Below, piece after piece: positions 8,953 through 18,548 of a stretch of DNA of 64,000 nucleotides (the first letter of the stretch is position 1; every line of letters begins with the position of its first letter). The position numbers and the translations under genes are program-made. The notes under the pieces are model-generated. The model had not been told where the DNA came from, did no database searches, and was given only the letters and a program-made list of their open reading frames with translations. Where the stretch lies: assembly GCA_011605725.1 (NCBI GenBank), contig JAAOZP010000017.1, positions 124,001-188,000 on the forward strand, written 5' to 3'. The DNA is from Nitrososphaerota archaeon (lineage in GTDB: Archaea > Thermoproteota > EX4484-205 > JAAOZP01).

Positions 8953-11052
8953 TTACGGTTTGAACAGGGTTTGCATCTTCGGGAATACTACTCCAAGGTT
9001 CAGCAGCGCAGCGGGCAGCCACATGGCGCCGAAGCCCAGGATCCATCCTGCTACGATAGGCATAGCATACTCCTCATACCTCTTTATTCCAATAGTCCTG
9101 ATCACGACGAATTTTATTATTAACGCGATCAGCGAGGTGAGCCACATGTATGTCGGTATAGTCATGGATATGTAGAGCGCTGGAACGCTTATGAACCAGA
9201 AGAACGGAACCTTAAGCTTCAATATGTAGAGCACGAGCGCCAAAAGTATCCCAAGGCCATAGCATATTCCAAGAGAGTATTCTACTGTCAGCTCCGCCGG
9301 CCCAGCCCACCTGCCTCTATGGTAGTAGCCTGCAGCCATCCAGGGCCACCATGTGAACACACGGTCACTCAGCTGGTTGACACCGCCCTGCGTGTTGAAG
9401 ATGAAATAGGTGTCCAGCGGAACAAACACGAAAAGCAGCACAACCATGCCGATGATCAAAGCTATCAGGAAGTCCCTCATCCGCATCTTGAGCTCGTAGG
9501 CAAGCTTGTAAAGCGTTACTTGGAACCCGCCGGACAATGGGCCGAAGGAAACGTTCCAGTGGCCAGCGTTCGCCATATGCCTAGCTATCGTGAACCAGGC
9601 TGGGTCAGTCATAGGCGTGTCCCAAGTTACGGCGGTGGGCGCAGGCCACCCTCTTAGGGCTGACCCAACTACGTAAGTCGGGTCCCAGGCGGCGGGGCCA
9701 GCACCCCAGCCTGTTCCAACGTGCCAGAACACCTCCGCGTATACCCTAGCGTAGGTCACGTGGAAGACGAGTGCCCATAGTGGCACCAGGAGGGCGATCA
9801 ACGGGTCTGCTCCTTCAATCAGCATTAACGCGTACCATCCGAACGCGCCTATAAGTAGTAGCAATGGGATTGTTCTCATGGATAGACCCCTCTCCTCCCC
9901 TCCCTTCCACAGGGATGAGAAGACGCTTGCAAACCTCTTCCTCTGAGTGTAGAGGCACCATATCGCTATTCCAAGGCCCACGCCGGTTGAAGCAACATAC
10001 CTGTATGGGAAGGGCATCCATACTCCCGGGTATGATTCCCAAGGCCAAACGTACTCCATTCCAGCCTGGTATGCGACTATGCCCATGCTTACGCCTATGC
10101 CCTGGTAGAGCACGCCGAAGATGATCCAGCCGAGTATCAGGGTTATCAGAGCATCGTTAGGCATAACCAGTCCCACGGCTATCTGAGGTATGAAGAATAT
10201 TGCTGAAGCATATATCCCGGGCCAGAGCGCGGCGAGGAAAGGCAGGTTCACATTCTGCTCACCCCACCATGCGGACGCTGGGAACTCCGGCCAGAGCTCA
10301 GCTATCAAGGGCTGTATTCCGCTTATCATGCCTATTACGAACATGCCCCAGAAAATCTTTGAAGTTGGAACCTTGAAGTTGAAGAGCCTAGACTTGTTGG
10401 TAGTGGGATCAATCTCACCCGCTTCCCTGAACAGGTAGAGAGATGGAACAGCCAGCGGGAAGATTAGCCTCTCCTCCTCAACCCAGACCTTGCCGAATAC
10501 GAATGTCACGAAAATGCTTATGAAAGCGTAGAACATGTAGACTAGGCCCCAGTATATTATTGCGTTCATTATGTAGCCCCATGGAACAGTTTGCCCAGGA
10601 GCCTTACCGTTCATCAGCATCGTAGCAATCTCGAAGCGTACCGGCTCAGGAGCAATTACGACTGCTGGAACAGCCTTGCTCCAGTAGTCTCTCAAGGCGT
10701 CGATCGAGAACGCTTCGTAATCGCTTAGGGCACCGTACACGGGCATGCTTAAAGGATTATTATGGGCTGCGGCATGCATCGTAAGGTAGGAGTGCATCCC
10801 TAGGAATGAGATGACTGAGAATACGAAAACCAGCTCCTGCGGCGTCAGCCTCATCTTAGGATTGGCTCTCCCTAGGAGTTCAAATATCACGACTAAGTAC
10901 ACCATAGGTAGGATGAAGGTACCGAAAGTAGACGTCTTATCAGTATATAGGCCTACTACAACCGACATGTATGCGAAGAATATTGCGAGGGGGATGGAGA
11001 TGGCGAGTGATTTTGCTGTTAAACCTGTTCTCAGCTCTACTTCAGTAGCCAT
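8953..11052 (-). CDS. Polytopic membrane protein of the DUF6785/OPT-like family
   Basis: 699 residues with at least a dozen hydrophobic segments. The N-terminal TM is followed by LTPQELVFVFSVISF and later by VWVEEERLIFPLAVPSLYL, a match to the ERLxFPLA motif I associate with the DUF6785/DUF6784 proteins (related to oligopeptide-type transporters). Many Trp/Tyr residues occur in extracellular loops. No substrate has been established for the family to my knowledge. It has a paralogue at 16485-18434, and both are embedded among glycoside hydrolases, so uptake of glycan fragments is a reasonable inference. It is separated from the downstream hydrolase by about 95 bases. Confidence 0.72.
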   Translation of the reverse strand: MATEVELRTGLTAKSLAISIPLAIFFAYMSVVVGLYTDKTSTFGTFILPMVYLVVIFELLGRANPKMRLTPQELVFVFSVISFLGMHSYLTMHAAAHNNPLSMPVYGALSDYEAFSIDALRDYWSKAVPAVVIAPEPVRFEIATMLMNGKAPGQTVPWGYIMNAIIYWGLVYMFYAFISIFVTFVFGKVWVEEERLIFPLAVPSLYLFREAGEIDPTTNKSRLFNFKVPTSKIFWGMFVIGMISGIQPLIAELWPEFPASAWWGEQNVNLPFLAALWPGIYASAIFFIPQIAVGLVMPNDALITLILGWIIFGVLYQGIGVSMGIVAYQAGMEYVWPWESYPGVWMPFPYRYVASTGVGLGIAIWCLYTQRKRFASVFSSLWKGGEERGLSMRTIPLLLLIGAFGWYALMLIEGADPLIALLVPLWALVFHVTYARVYAEVFWHVGTGWGAGPAAWDPTYVVGSALRGWPAPTAVTWDTPMTDPAWFTIARHMANAGHWNVSFGPLSGGFQVTLYKLAYELKMRMRDFLIALIIGMVVLLFVFVPLDTYFIFNTQGGVNQLSDRVFTWWPWMAAGYYHRGRWAGPAELTVEYSLGICYGLGILLALVLYILKLKVPFFWFISVPALYISMTIPTYMWLTSLIALIIKFVVIRTIGIKRYEEYAMPIVAGWILGFGAMWLPAALLNLGVVFPKMQTLFKP

Positions 11053-11190
11053 AAGGTTTTCACCTTCGTTTAGTTATACATTTGCAAAATTTAAACTTTA
11101 CGCATGTAAACTTTGTTCCATAGAGCCAGACTTTAAAAATGGGTTTGCAAACCCACGGATGAATATGCAACCCCTTCCACTCCCGAAGTT

Positions 11191-11200
11191 AGATTTATTT
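11191..11200 (+). promoter_or_regulatory. TATA-like box upstream of the 11226 gene
   Basis: AGATTTATTT lies about 30 bases before the ATG at 11226. It overlaps the TTG at 11199, which makes that TTG an unlikely start. Confidence 0.45.
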
Positions 11201-11225
11201 GGCGAAAATTCAATGGCATAGGGTA

Positions 11226-11885
11226 ATGTCGTGGGTTCAAAGCGTGAAGAGGGCTCTTGAAAAGTATGAAGTGTCTTTTGAGGAAACAGGCAGGGGAAAC
11301 CTTGTTGTAAAGCCCGTTGAAAACCCGCAGATAAAGCTGATTATCCTCGTGAGAAGGATGCAGTTCAGCTTTGAAAGGAAGTTTGAAATCACCGGTGTGC
11401 TTGAAATCCCTGAAGAAAGGCTTGAGAAACATGATAAGCGTCAGCTTTTAAGAAGGATGCTTTCAGAGTCTGTGGAACTGGAGTTGAAAGGCGTTTTGAG
11501 AAGAAGCGTGAAGGCCAGCAAGTGGAGTGGACTCGCATCACTAACCGGGATAAACATGCCCGAGGAGGAGGGTATTATGCGAGTCATCGGGACCAAGGAT
11601 TTTGAGGAACTGGTTAAGAGGGGGGGAGGCGACTTGATAGAAATCTTTCCATCCATCATACCGGTCGAACTGTTCGAAACATACTTGATGGCTTCAGACA
11701 GAGGGCTGATAACCAGCAGCCTTGTTAAAAAATACTTGGAGGATCCTCAATCCATATCTTGGATCGTGAGGATGCACATGCTGTATGGCCTCCAGTCTCC
11801 GGGAGTGGTTCAGAAAGCATTCCTCACCGTTGTCAACTTGCTTAAGAAAATAGAGGAGTATACTTACACTACGCTTTTGCCATAG
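11226..11885 (+). CDS. Conserved-looking hypothetical protein, unknown function
   Basis: 219 residues from ATG 11226 (an upstream TTG at 11199 is open but lies within the probable TATA box). I do not recognise the family. The sequence is soluble, with an alpha+beta N-terminal half (alternating strands such as IKLIILVRRMQFSFERKF) and a helical C-terminal half ending in VVNLLKKIEEYTYTTLL. No signal peptide, cysteines or enzymatic motif is apparent. The last 17 bases overlap the 3' end of the convergent M28-FtsX gene, so it is the one soluble, inward-facing protein in the glycan block. A regulatory or accessory role cannot be deduced from sequence. Confidence 0.7.
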   Translation: MSWVQSVKRALEKYEVSFEETGRGNLVVKPVENPQIKLIILVRRMQFSFERKFEITGVLEIPEERLEKHDKRQLLRRMLSESVELELKGVLRRSVKASKWSGLASLTGINMPEEEGIMRVIGTKDFEELVKRGGGDLIEIFPSIIPVELFETYLMASDRGLITSSLVKKYLEDPQSISWIVRMHMLYGLQSPGVVQKAFLTVVNLLKKIEEYTYTTLLP

Positions 11886-14800
11886 ATATGTAGCTTGCTT
11901 TCTCAGCCGCTGAGAAGGATCCCCACATTATCAGCTGTTTCCTCAACTCGTTTACAAACCTGTAGTTCGAAGTTACCCATGTGCTCTGCGGCCCGGTAAG
12001 CCTCTCCAGGTGAAGCACGACATCATATCTTTTCACCTCCTCGTTCAGCCTTGCAGCAATATCAACCCTTTGAGAAACACCTACTTCAAACGGTGAGAGG
12101 CTGACTGTCAAGCTTAACGATAGATCCTCGTAGTTCGGGGGCTGCAGCTCCTTAACCATGTGAACACCCTCTTTAACAGCTCCCGCACCAGAGAAATACT
12201 CGTGTAAATATGCTAGAAGCCCTCTTCCCTCCTCGATTGTCGAAACGCTGATGAGCAGAGGAATATCCCACTCGTTACCCTTAGGCTTAGTTTTAAACTT
12301 CCATCTCCTCTCAAGCGAGGGCGTGGCTACTTTCGAAGCCATGTAAGACGGGTATGCGGCTGCCGCTAGGGCTGACGCCATCGTTACCAAGGTTCCCAAT
12401 ATTGCGAATGCTGAGGCGAAGTTGAAAACGTGTTCAGAGGGTAGTATTCCGAGAAGCATGAATACCCTTGTCATGAAGTATCCAGCAATATACCCTACTA
12501 AAGCGCTTACTACCGCATAGACCAGAACCTCCGTCATGAAGAAAACGGTTACACCCATCGGGGATAGGCCGACGATGCTGAATATATGGACTTCCCTAAC
12601 ACGCTCCCTCAGACTGCCAAGTACTGTTGTAAATATGTTGAGCGCTCCAAGGATAACTATCATCCATATTATTTCCCACCCTCCCAGCAGCACTGTGGTG
12701 AAGGTTGAAAGCAGATACGGCTTTCCCTCATGGGAAACGTATATTGACAAGTCTAGGGAGTAGGCCAGCTCCTTAGCCAGGCTGAATACCTCTTCGAAAG
12801 ACATTTTCTCCTTCGGCACTAAGGCTATTGAAGCAATGTACCCCCCGATCATCAATGCCCTCTTGTACGGTATTATCATTGTTGTTGAAACACCGAGGTT
12901 TGGAGGAGAAGACCCGGCTTGAGCAGAGACAGCCATGTCCCTGCTTATTGTCGGGAAGAAACTCGGGTTAGCCGGGAAAATATTGTAGCCATCCGCCTCC
13001 TGTAGGAAATCAACCTCGTTTGAATCAATTATCCCGGTCACCGTGAACCTGATGCCTGAAACGTAAATAGTATCCCCTATTGTTACGCTCAAGTTAGTCG
13101 CCAGAGACCTGGATATCACCGCCTGATCAGCATCGTCGGAAAGCAGCCCACCCCTCACGATGCAGGTGCCCCTTACAATCCGGTTGAACTCCTCCACGGT
13201 CATCCCCATTATCGCAGGAATTCTCGAAGTGTTGGTTGCACTCCACACTCTGAAGGAGGTGGTCCATGCAGCCCTATCCACTGGACCGTAGATCCATACT
13301 CTCGGGAAAACATAGTATTTGTCTGCAGCGAATATTTTCGCAATATCTAGAATCTTGTCTGAAAGAATGTTCGGGGGAACACCTCTCCCCTGCTTTATTA
13401 GGATCTCATCCCTATAGGAGTTACACTCGTACCCATATCTGGTGACTGGCACAGTTACCCTCCCAGGCATCAGCGAGGTGAAGGAAGTCATGGCTATAAC
13501 CATAGTGATCAACGTTATGAAAACCAGTATTGCGCGGAAAGGCCTGCGACGCATATGTTCACTCCCTAGGGAGAAAGATATCATCGCCGTGTCAAGCCTG
13601 CTTACTTCAGCCCTGTGGACGCCGAGGACACGCTTCTCAATGCCTTTCCTAACCTCCTCGCTTATCGAAAGTATTATTATGAACACGATTAGGATGACGA
13701 TCAGTATTAGCGAGCCCATCATGCCCAGCGATATATTGCTCATTAGCCCGAATGCTGGATGCAGAATGCCGAATAAAGCTAGGAATATTGCTGAGAGAAC
13801 AGCGATTGCAACAATACGCCTTGAGCCGTGAGCCTTGATGACGAGCTTCTCAAGGAAGAAGGCGCCGAATATGACGAGGATAAACATGTAGAGGAGAGAC
13901 TTCGCCGAATCGTTTATCAAGGGCATGACTTCAACGGAGTAAGCTCTAACTGCGTATGCTCTTGCTAGAAGAGCGTAAGCATACATGCCGCTGTATTCCT
14001 TCCTAGCTAAACGCTTCTCAACCTCCTCTATGTATTTCCTAGCCTTGTTCAGCGTTTCATCCGCGCTTGGGCTCCCCATGTTTCTCTTAACCAGCTCAAG
14101 ATACCGGCCGTATGAAACGTAGTAAAGGTCTTTAGCAGTACTGAAAGTGGAGAAGCGGATCCTTTCCTTCTCCCCATAATTCACGTAGAAACCGCTTCCC
14201 TCCGTGTTTTCAAGCGAAGAATTCGTTAAAAGTATCCCAGTCGGGCTGGCGACTACGAACCTTATTCCAGGCTGAACCCAAACTATTGAAACAGGCTCCC
14301 AACCGTTAGAATAATACCCGTAGCTTATGGGCGGGCTTTTAGTAAGCATCTCAAACGAGGACACCATAACCGGTTGAGGCGGGCTCCTCCACATTTCGAA
14401 CGCGCCGGCCCTAGGGTCAATTATGCTGGGCGTCATTATGACGGTTGGGATTTCGAAATCCAACACCTCCATGGAAACAGCTTTAGCAATAACTACAGTA
14501 ACATTCTCGTAAGCGTGTAGGACAGTTATCTCAAGCGGGAAGTTCATCATGCCGAACTGTCCCAAGTCAGTAGCCATCGTGATAACGCCCTCCTCGTTGA
14601 AAACCCACCCTCTAGCGATCCATCTTGAGAATATTACTGCAGTCCCTCCTCCCCCGGCTGCGCCAGAAATAGGCACTCCATGGACGGTGAAAGACCCGTC
14701 CTCACCGCTTTTCATAACTATCCTGTTAAGCTTGTAGGTTGAAGTAACCAGTCTCACTTCAACCAGGGCACCGGGAACCCCGTCGTACCATCCTTTACTA

Positions 14801-16422
14801 TAGTTATAGATAACAACCCGGCCTTGAAGAGCAGCATACCCGGGGTATGCCCTCGTGTTGGAAAGCAGAAACCTTGTTGGCTTGATCGAGGCCCTATCTA
14901 TATTCCACTCCATCCGTAGAAGCCTGTCAACAATATGGAGGGCAAGTTGGAAGTATGGGTCTAAAACTTCTACATTAGCATAGCTCGAATCGTCAATGGG
15001 GGAGCCCACGTAAATCCTGTTTGAACGCCTGGTTGTTATGGAGAAAGCCGGTATACCTGCGATCGAAGCAGGCTCAGAATCCAGCATGAACGGTATCGGC
15101 TCAGTCCCTGAAAAAACGTTGTATTGGAAGAAGATGCTTACAAGCGAGGAGATGAATGTGCTTGACGAGGCTGAAACGTTAATGTTCGGCATTCTCCTCG
15201 CGAAGCCTCTGACTTCAGGCGTGTCAACTATACTCCCTATGGTTGTGCTAAACCATGAGAGCCTCAGCGGGAAGCCGCCGCTGTGTATGGCTGTCCCCCC
15301 GTAGGTTGAGTACTGGCTTGCGTGAAGAAGCTGAAGGCCGTCGGAGTCGCTCGCCATAAGGTCGAAATTTATGTTTCCGAGAATCGTTATCTTCCCACTG
15401 CTCACATCCCCTCTGAAAAAGTAGTCCTCGACAAACTCTCTCGAGCCGCTTAGCGCCTGCCAGTGTCCGGAGTAAAGCGTTACCCATACTGAATACCTAG
15501 GCGGGTTGGCCTTGAGGTGACGGGCATACTCGAGTAATAAAGCCAATGGTAACAGCTCAGTCTTGCTCGCCGACAAGCCTGGGACAACAGACCACGAGTC
15601 GAAATGTGCAGACAGTATGACGACCTCGTTAGGCGAAGCCGTGCCATTTATAAACCCAACTATGTTTTCAGCCTCAACCTCCCTCCAAGCCATTCGGGAA
15701 ACGATCCTAACCCGGGTGGCGGTTTTCAAAACATCCCAATCCTGCTTCTTAACGTAGACCCTCGTGAAACCCATGGGAGTATCTAGGAATTTAGCGTAGC
15801 ACTCCTGATAGGTTGTTTGCTCCGGCTCTATGAATATTACGGCCTCGGCTCCCAGGTTAACTGCTTTAAGCCAGTTATCCCGAGAATTAAACTCCATAGC
15901 AACTATGCTACCCTCCACATTCTTCCCATCTAACTCCTGCAAGTCGCCTCCCCCAGCGTAAATCAGGCTTCCAACTATCCCGCCGGACGGGGTTGGGCAA
16001 GGGTTAACACCGTTAGGATAAAGCGCGTAAGCGTTAAACCTGGCTTTAAAAGGCTCTAAAGCCTCGACATAGGTCTCCTCATCATAGGGCACCAGTACCT
16101 TATACTTGTGTTTCTGGGTCACTATCCCCACATCATTCTTAAGATAAGAGTAAAGGTATTCCAGCGTCTTGTAGTAGCCCGGGTAACCAGTCATCCTAGA
16201 ACCATAGGAAGACACTTCTGCCACAAACCTGTTCATCCAAGCCGTGTCTATCGGAAACAGTTCTTCGTCAGCTGAAACAGGACTTTTGAAAGCAGAATTC
16301 AAATCAGGCTTTAAAGATGTGTAGTATTGCTGCCCATAGATTGGTGGAACCTGTGTGACAGATATTAAGAGGATGGATAGGGAGAGAAGCAGTATCGACA
16401 TGATCTTAATCCTGCCAGCCAT
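11869..16422 (-). CDS. Giant secreted/membrane protein: degenerate M28 peptidase domain fused to FtsX-type permease
   Basis: 1517 residues. Signal peptide at 1-30 (ending PPIYG-QQ), PA-like insert about 145-245, then an M28 aminopeptidase-like domain with SAHFDSW (His273) and INFDLMASD (Asp354). The usual bridging Asp (DN-G) is replaced by GLSAS at 282-286, the EE-G motif by SGHWQALSGS at 318-327, and the final HTPxD region by SPIDDSS, so it is probably catalytically dead. A beta-rich region (about 480-800) follows, then TM pairs near 850 and 890, an FtsX/MacB core from about 957, TM segments about 1250-1340, and a cytoplasmic C-terminal domain (about 1365-1517). No ATPase gene is adjacent. 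It may bind peptide or glycan outside and couple to an unlinked ATPase. Confidence 0.8.
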   Translation of the reverse strand: MAGRIKIMSILLLSLSILLISVTQVPPIYGQQYYTSLKPDLNSAFKSPVSADEELFPIDTAWMNRFVAEVSSYGSRMTGYPGYYKTLEYLYSYLKNDVGIVTQKHKYKVLVPYDEETYVEALEPFKARFNAYALYPNGVNPCPTPSGGIVGSLIYAGGGDLQELDGKNVEGSIVAMEFNSRDNWLKAVNLGAEAVIFIEPEQTTYQECYAKFLDTPMGFTRVYVKKQDWDVLKTATRVRIVSRMAWREVEAENIVGFINGTASPNEVVILSAHFDSWSVVPGLSASKTELLPLALLLEYARHLKANPPRYSVWVTLYSGHWQALSGSREFVEDYFFRGDVSSGKITILGNINFDLMASDSDGLQLLHASQYSTYGGTAIHSGGFPLRLSWFSTTIGSIVDTPEVRGFARRMPNINVSASSSTFISSLVSIFFQYNVFSGTEPIPFMLDSEPASIAGIPAFSITTRRSNRIYVGSPIDDSSYANVEVLDPYFQLALHIVDRLLRMEWNIDRASIKPTRFLLSNTRAYPGYAALQGRVVIYNYSKGWYDGVPGALVEVRLVTSTYKLNRIVMKSGEDGSFTVHGVPISGAAGGGGTAVIFSRWIARGWVFNEEGVITMATDLGQFGMMNFPLEITVLHAYENVTVVIAKAVSMEVLDFEIPTVIMTPSIIDPRAGAFEMWRSPPQPVMVSSFEMLTKSPPISYGYYSNGWEPVSIVWVQPGIRFVVASPTGILLTNSSLENTEGSGFYVNYGEKERIRFSTFSTAKDLYYVSYGRYLELVKRNMGSPSADETLNKARKYIEEVEKRLARKEYSGMYAYALLARAYAVRAYSVEVMPLINDSAKSLLYMFILVIFGAFFLEKLVIKAHGSRRIVAIAVLSAIFLALFGILHPAFGLMSNISLGMMGSLILIVILIVFIIILSISEEVRKGIEKRVLGVHRAEVSRLDTAMISFSLGSEHMRRRPFRAILVFITLITMVIAMTSFTSLMPGRVTVPVTRYGYECNSYRDEILIKQGRGVPPNILSDKILDIAKIFAADKYYVFPRVWIYGPVDRAAWTTSFRVWSATNTSRIPAIMGMTVEEFNRIVRGTCIVRGGLLSDDADQAVISRSLATNLSVTIGDTIYVSGIRFTVTGIIDSNEVDFLQEADGYNIFPANPSFFPTISRDMAVSAQAGSSPPNLGVSTTMIIPYKRALMIGGYIASIALVPKEKMSFEEVFSLAKELAYSLDLSIYVSHEGKPYLLSTFTTVLLGGWEIIWMIVILGALNIFTTVLGSLRERVREVHIFSIVGLSPMGVTVFFMTEVLVYAVVSALVGYIAGYFMTRVFMLLGILPSEHVFNFASAFAILGTLVTMASALAAAAYPSYMASKVATPSLERRWKFKTKPKGNEWDIPLLISVSTIEEGRGLLAYLHEYFSGAGAVKEGVHMVKELQPPNYEDLSLSLTVSLSPFEVGVSQRVDIAARLNEEVKRYDVVLHLERLTGPQSTWVTSNYRFVNELRKQLIMWGSFSAAEKASYISMAKA

Positions 16423-16450
16423 GTCTTTTGTAAAAATGGAAGTAGACCGG

Positions 16451-16486
16451 CTTATAAGTTTTTAGCAAATTAAAAATTTTTATATT
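16451..16486. promoter_or_regulatory. Divergent promoter pair between the M28-FtsX and DUF6785 genes
   Basis: CTTATAAG at 16451-16458 is well placed for the minus-strand gene starting at 16422. TTTTTATATT at 16477-16486 would start plus-strand transcription near 16508. The two large membrane-protein genes may therefore be regulated together. Confidence 0.5.
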
Positions 16487-18434
16487 GGAGCATCACGGTG
16501 GAAATCGAGGTGAAGGGCCCCTGACGGAAGCCTCGCAGGAATTTTCACCGGGATTGACTTGGAGAAGCATCCTAGCAATGATAATGGCTGCACTAATCTT
16601 CCTGCCCTCCTCAATATACTTATGGTTTGCAGTAGGATCCGGAGTGAGCACAGCCGCAACCTATGTGACAGCAATACTTTTCACAGCCTTAACACAGATT
16701 TACGGCAGGAGGCTTTCAAGACAGGAGCTTTTCATAATATATTCTATCGTAGGAGGAATAGGCGGAGCCATGCCCATGTACTACTGGCTTGTCTACAGGT
16801 CTTACTACGTTACTAATCCTTTAAGCCTAGAGTTCAAGCTTTTCAACACCCCATTAAGGGAATATGTTCCCACATGGATGTCTCCCCCAGCAACTTCAGT
16901 CGTCCACCAGCTGAGAACCCTGTTGCATCCAGACTGGTTTTTCGCCCTAGGCGTAAACCTTGCCTTCTCAATCCTGGGCCTGGCAGCAGAACTATCCATA
17001 GGCATACTGTTCTCCTACCTGTACGTGGTGGAGGAGCCTCTGCAATTCCCGTTCGCACAGATCGACACAGCCATGGTGAACACTCTGCACGACAGGAGGC
17101 CTCAGGACCTGCTTTACTTCATCCTGTCTCTAACGATTGGAGCAATATACGGCTTAATACTTTACCTGGCGCCTATGCTCATCGGCCCCCAGGCGCGTTT
17201 AATCCCATACCCCTGGGTTGACTTAACACCCTACACGCAGTTCTTCCTGCCTGGGGCTGTAATAGGCATAGCAACAGACCCGTTGAGCTTCCTCTACGGC
17301 ATGATCCTGCCTCCCTCGCTGACTTTCGCTATGCTCGTGGGGTCAGTAATCACATGGATCTTCGGAAACACTCTTACTCTAACAACCTTCAAAAGCTTCT
17401 CTCCCCAGTGGGTTGAGGAGTATTCACCAGGGATGGGAATATTCCTGATACTTCAGAGAGCAGGCTTAAGACTCTGGCTCTCCCTGTTCATGGGTCTATC
17501 CTTCGGCCTAGCGATCTATCTTTTAGCCGCGACAAGCAAGAAGATCCTTGCAGCTTTCAAAACACTTCCGAAAATAAGCAGGCTGAAGGGTGGGCCAGGA
17601 TATCCTTCACCAAGGATACTGCTCGCCACATTCTTCTGCTCCACCGTTTTAAGCGCACTGCTCTACAATATTCTCCTCCCGGATGTTCCATTGTGGCTCC
17701 CCATAATTGTTTCAGTAGGGTTCAGCTTCGTCCTAGCGTCTGTCGGCGCCAGGATTTATGGTGAACTCGGGCTGACCTTCTCCGCCGACTTCATATACAA
17801 CATGTGGAAAGCAGCCATATACTTCAGTCCCTACAATGGCTATGCTGGATGGATTTTCACACCCGCCATAGCGGGCTTCTCCACACCATACTTTGCAAAC
17901 TCCACAAAGGTGGCGTATGCGACTGGGACAAGACCCATGGACTATTTTAAGGCAGTCATAATATCATTCATACTGGTAACAACGTTCGGCCTTATATTTA
18001 CAGACTTCTTCTGGAGAATAGCTCCAATACCCTCCTACTTATTCCCATACGTGTACGGTATTTGGCCGAACTATGCCATCAGCGACTCGCTGTTTGCAAC
18101 CCGGCAGATACTCATAAAGCCGGACCAGATACTGATGGGAATGGGCATATCCATCGGCGTCAGTCTTGTTTCAATCCCGTTAAACAGGCTGGGAATACCG
18201 TTTAACCCGGTTGGGCTAGTCGGCGGAATGTACAGCACGCCACCCTACACGGTTATGCTGTTCCTAATGTCGCTTGTAAGCAAGTATTTAATGACGCGTA
18301 TACTCGGTCCGGAAAAATGGTTGTCAATAAGAGGCATTGTGCTAGCAGGATTTGCAGCAGGCATAGGTATTGTAGTAGCAATGGGAACCACGATCACTCT
18401 GGTTTCAAGAGCCTCATGGATATGGCCCTGGTAG
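16485..18434 (+). CDS. Second polytopic DUF6785/OPT-like membrane protein
   Basis: Up to 649 residues, dominated by transmembrane helices. It carries YVVEEPLQFPFAQIDTAM, the counterpart of the ERLxFPLA motif in the 8953-11052 protein, and the N-terminal SPGLTWRSILAMIM aligns with TGLTAKSLAISIP of that paralogue. The two are distant paralogues, not a recent duplication. The start is unresolved: the TTG at 16485 overlaps a TATA-like box and probably lies upstream of the transcription start, so translation may begin at an internal codon such as TTG 16554. Position between the M28-FtsX gene and an extracellular hydrolase supports a role in carbohydrate uptake, by inference only. Confidence 0.72.
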   Translation: MEHHGGNRGEGPLTEASQEFSPGLTWRSILAMIMAALIFLPSSIYLWFAVGSGVSTAATYVTAILFTALTQIYGRRLSRQELFIIYSIVGGIGGAMPMYYWLVYRSYYVTNPLSLEFKLFNTPLREYVPTWMSPPATSVVHQLRTLLHPDWFFALGVNLAFSILGLAAELSIGILFSYLYVVEEPLQFPFAQIDTAMVNTLHDRRPQDLLYFILSLTIGAIYGLILYLAPMLIGPQARLIPYPWVDLTPYTQFFLPGAVIGIATDPLSFLYGMILPPSLTFAMLVGSVITWIFGNTLTLTTFKSFSPQWVEEYSPGMGIFLILQRAGLRLWLSLFMGLSFGLAIYLLAATSKKILAAFKTLPKISRLKGGPGYPSPRILLATFFCSTVLSALLYNILLPDVPLWLPIIVSVGFSFVLASVGARIYGELGLTFSADFIYNMWKAAIYFSPYNGYAGWIFTPAIAGFSTPYFANSTKVAYATGTRPMDYFKAVIISFILVTTFGLIFTDFFWRIAPIPSYLFPYVYGIWPNYAISDSLFATRQILIKPDQILMGMGISIGVSLVSIPLNRLGIPFNPVGLVGGMYSTPPYTVMLFLMSLVSKYLMTRILGPEKWLSIRGIVLAGFAAGIGIVVAMGTTITLVSRASWIWPW

Positions 18435-18548
18435 AAAACAGTGTCTGAAAACTGGTTTCCCCCTAGGCTGTGTTTTCGAACATTCAGGCCTGAAACCTGC
18501 TCCCAGTTTTAAGACTTATATCTTCTTGACAAAGCCTGTTTAAACAGG

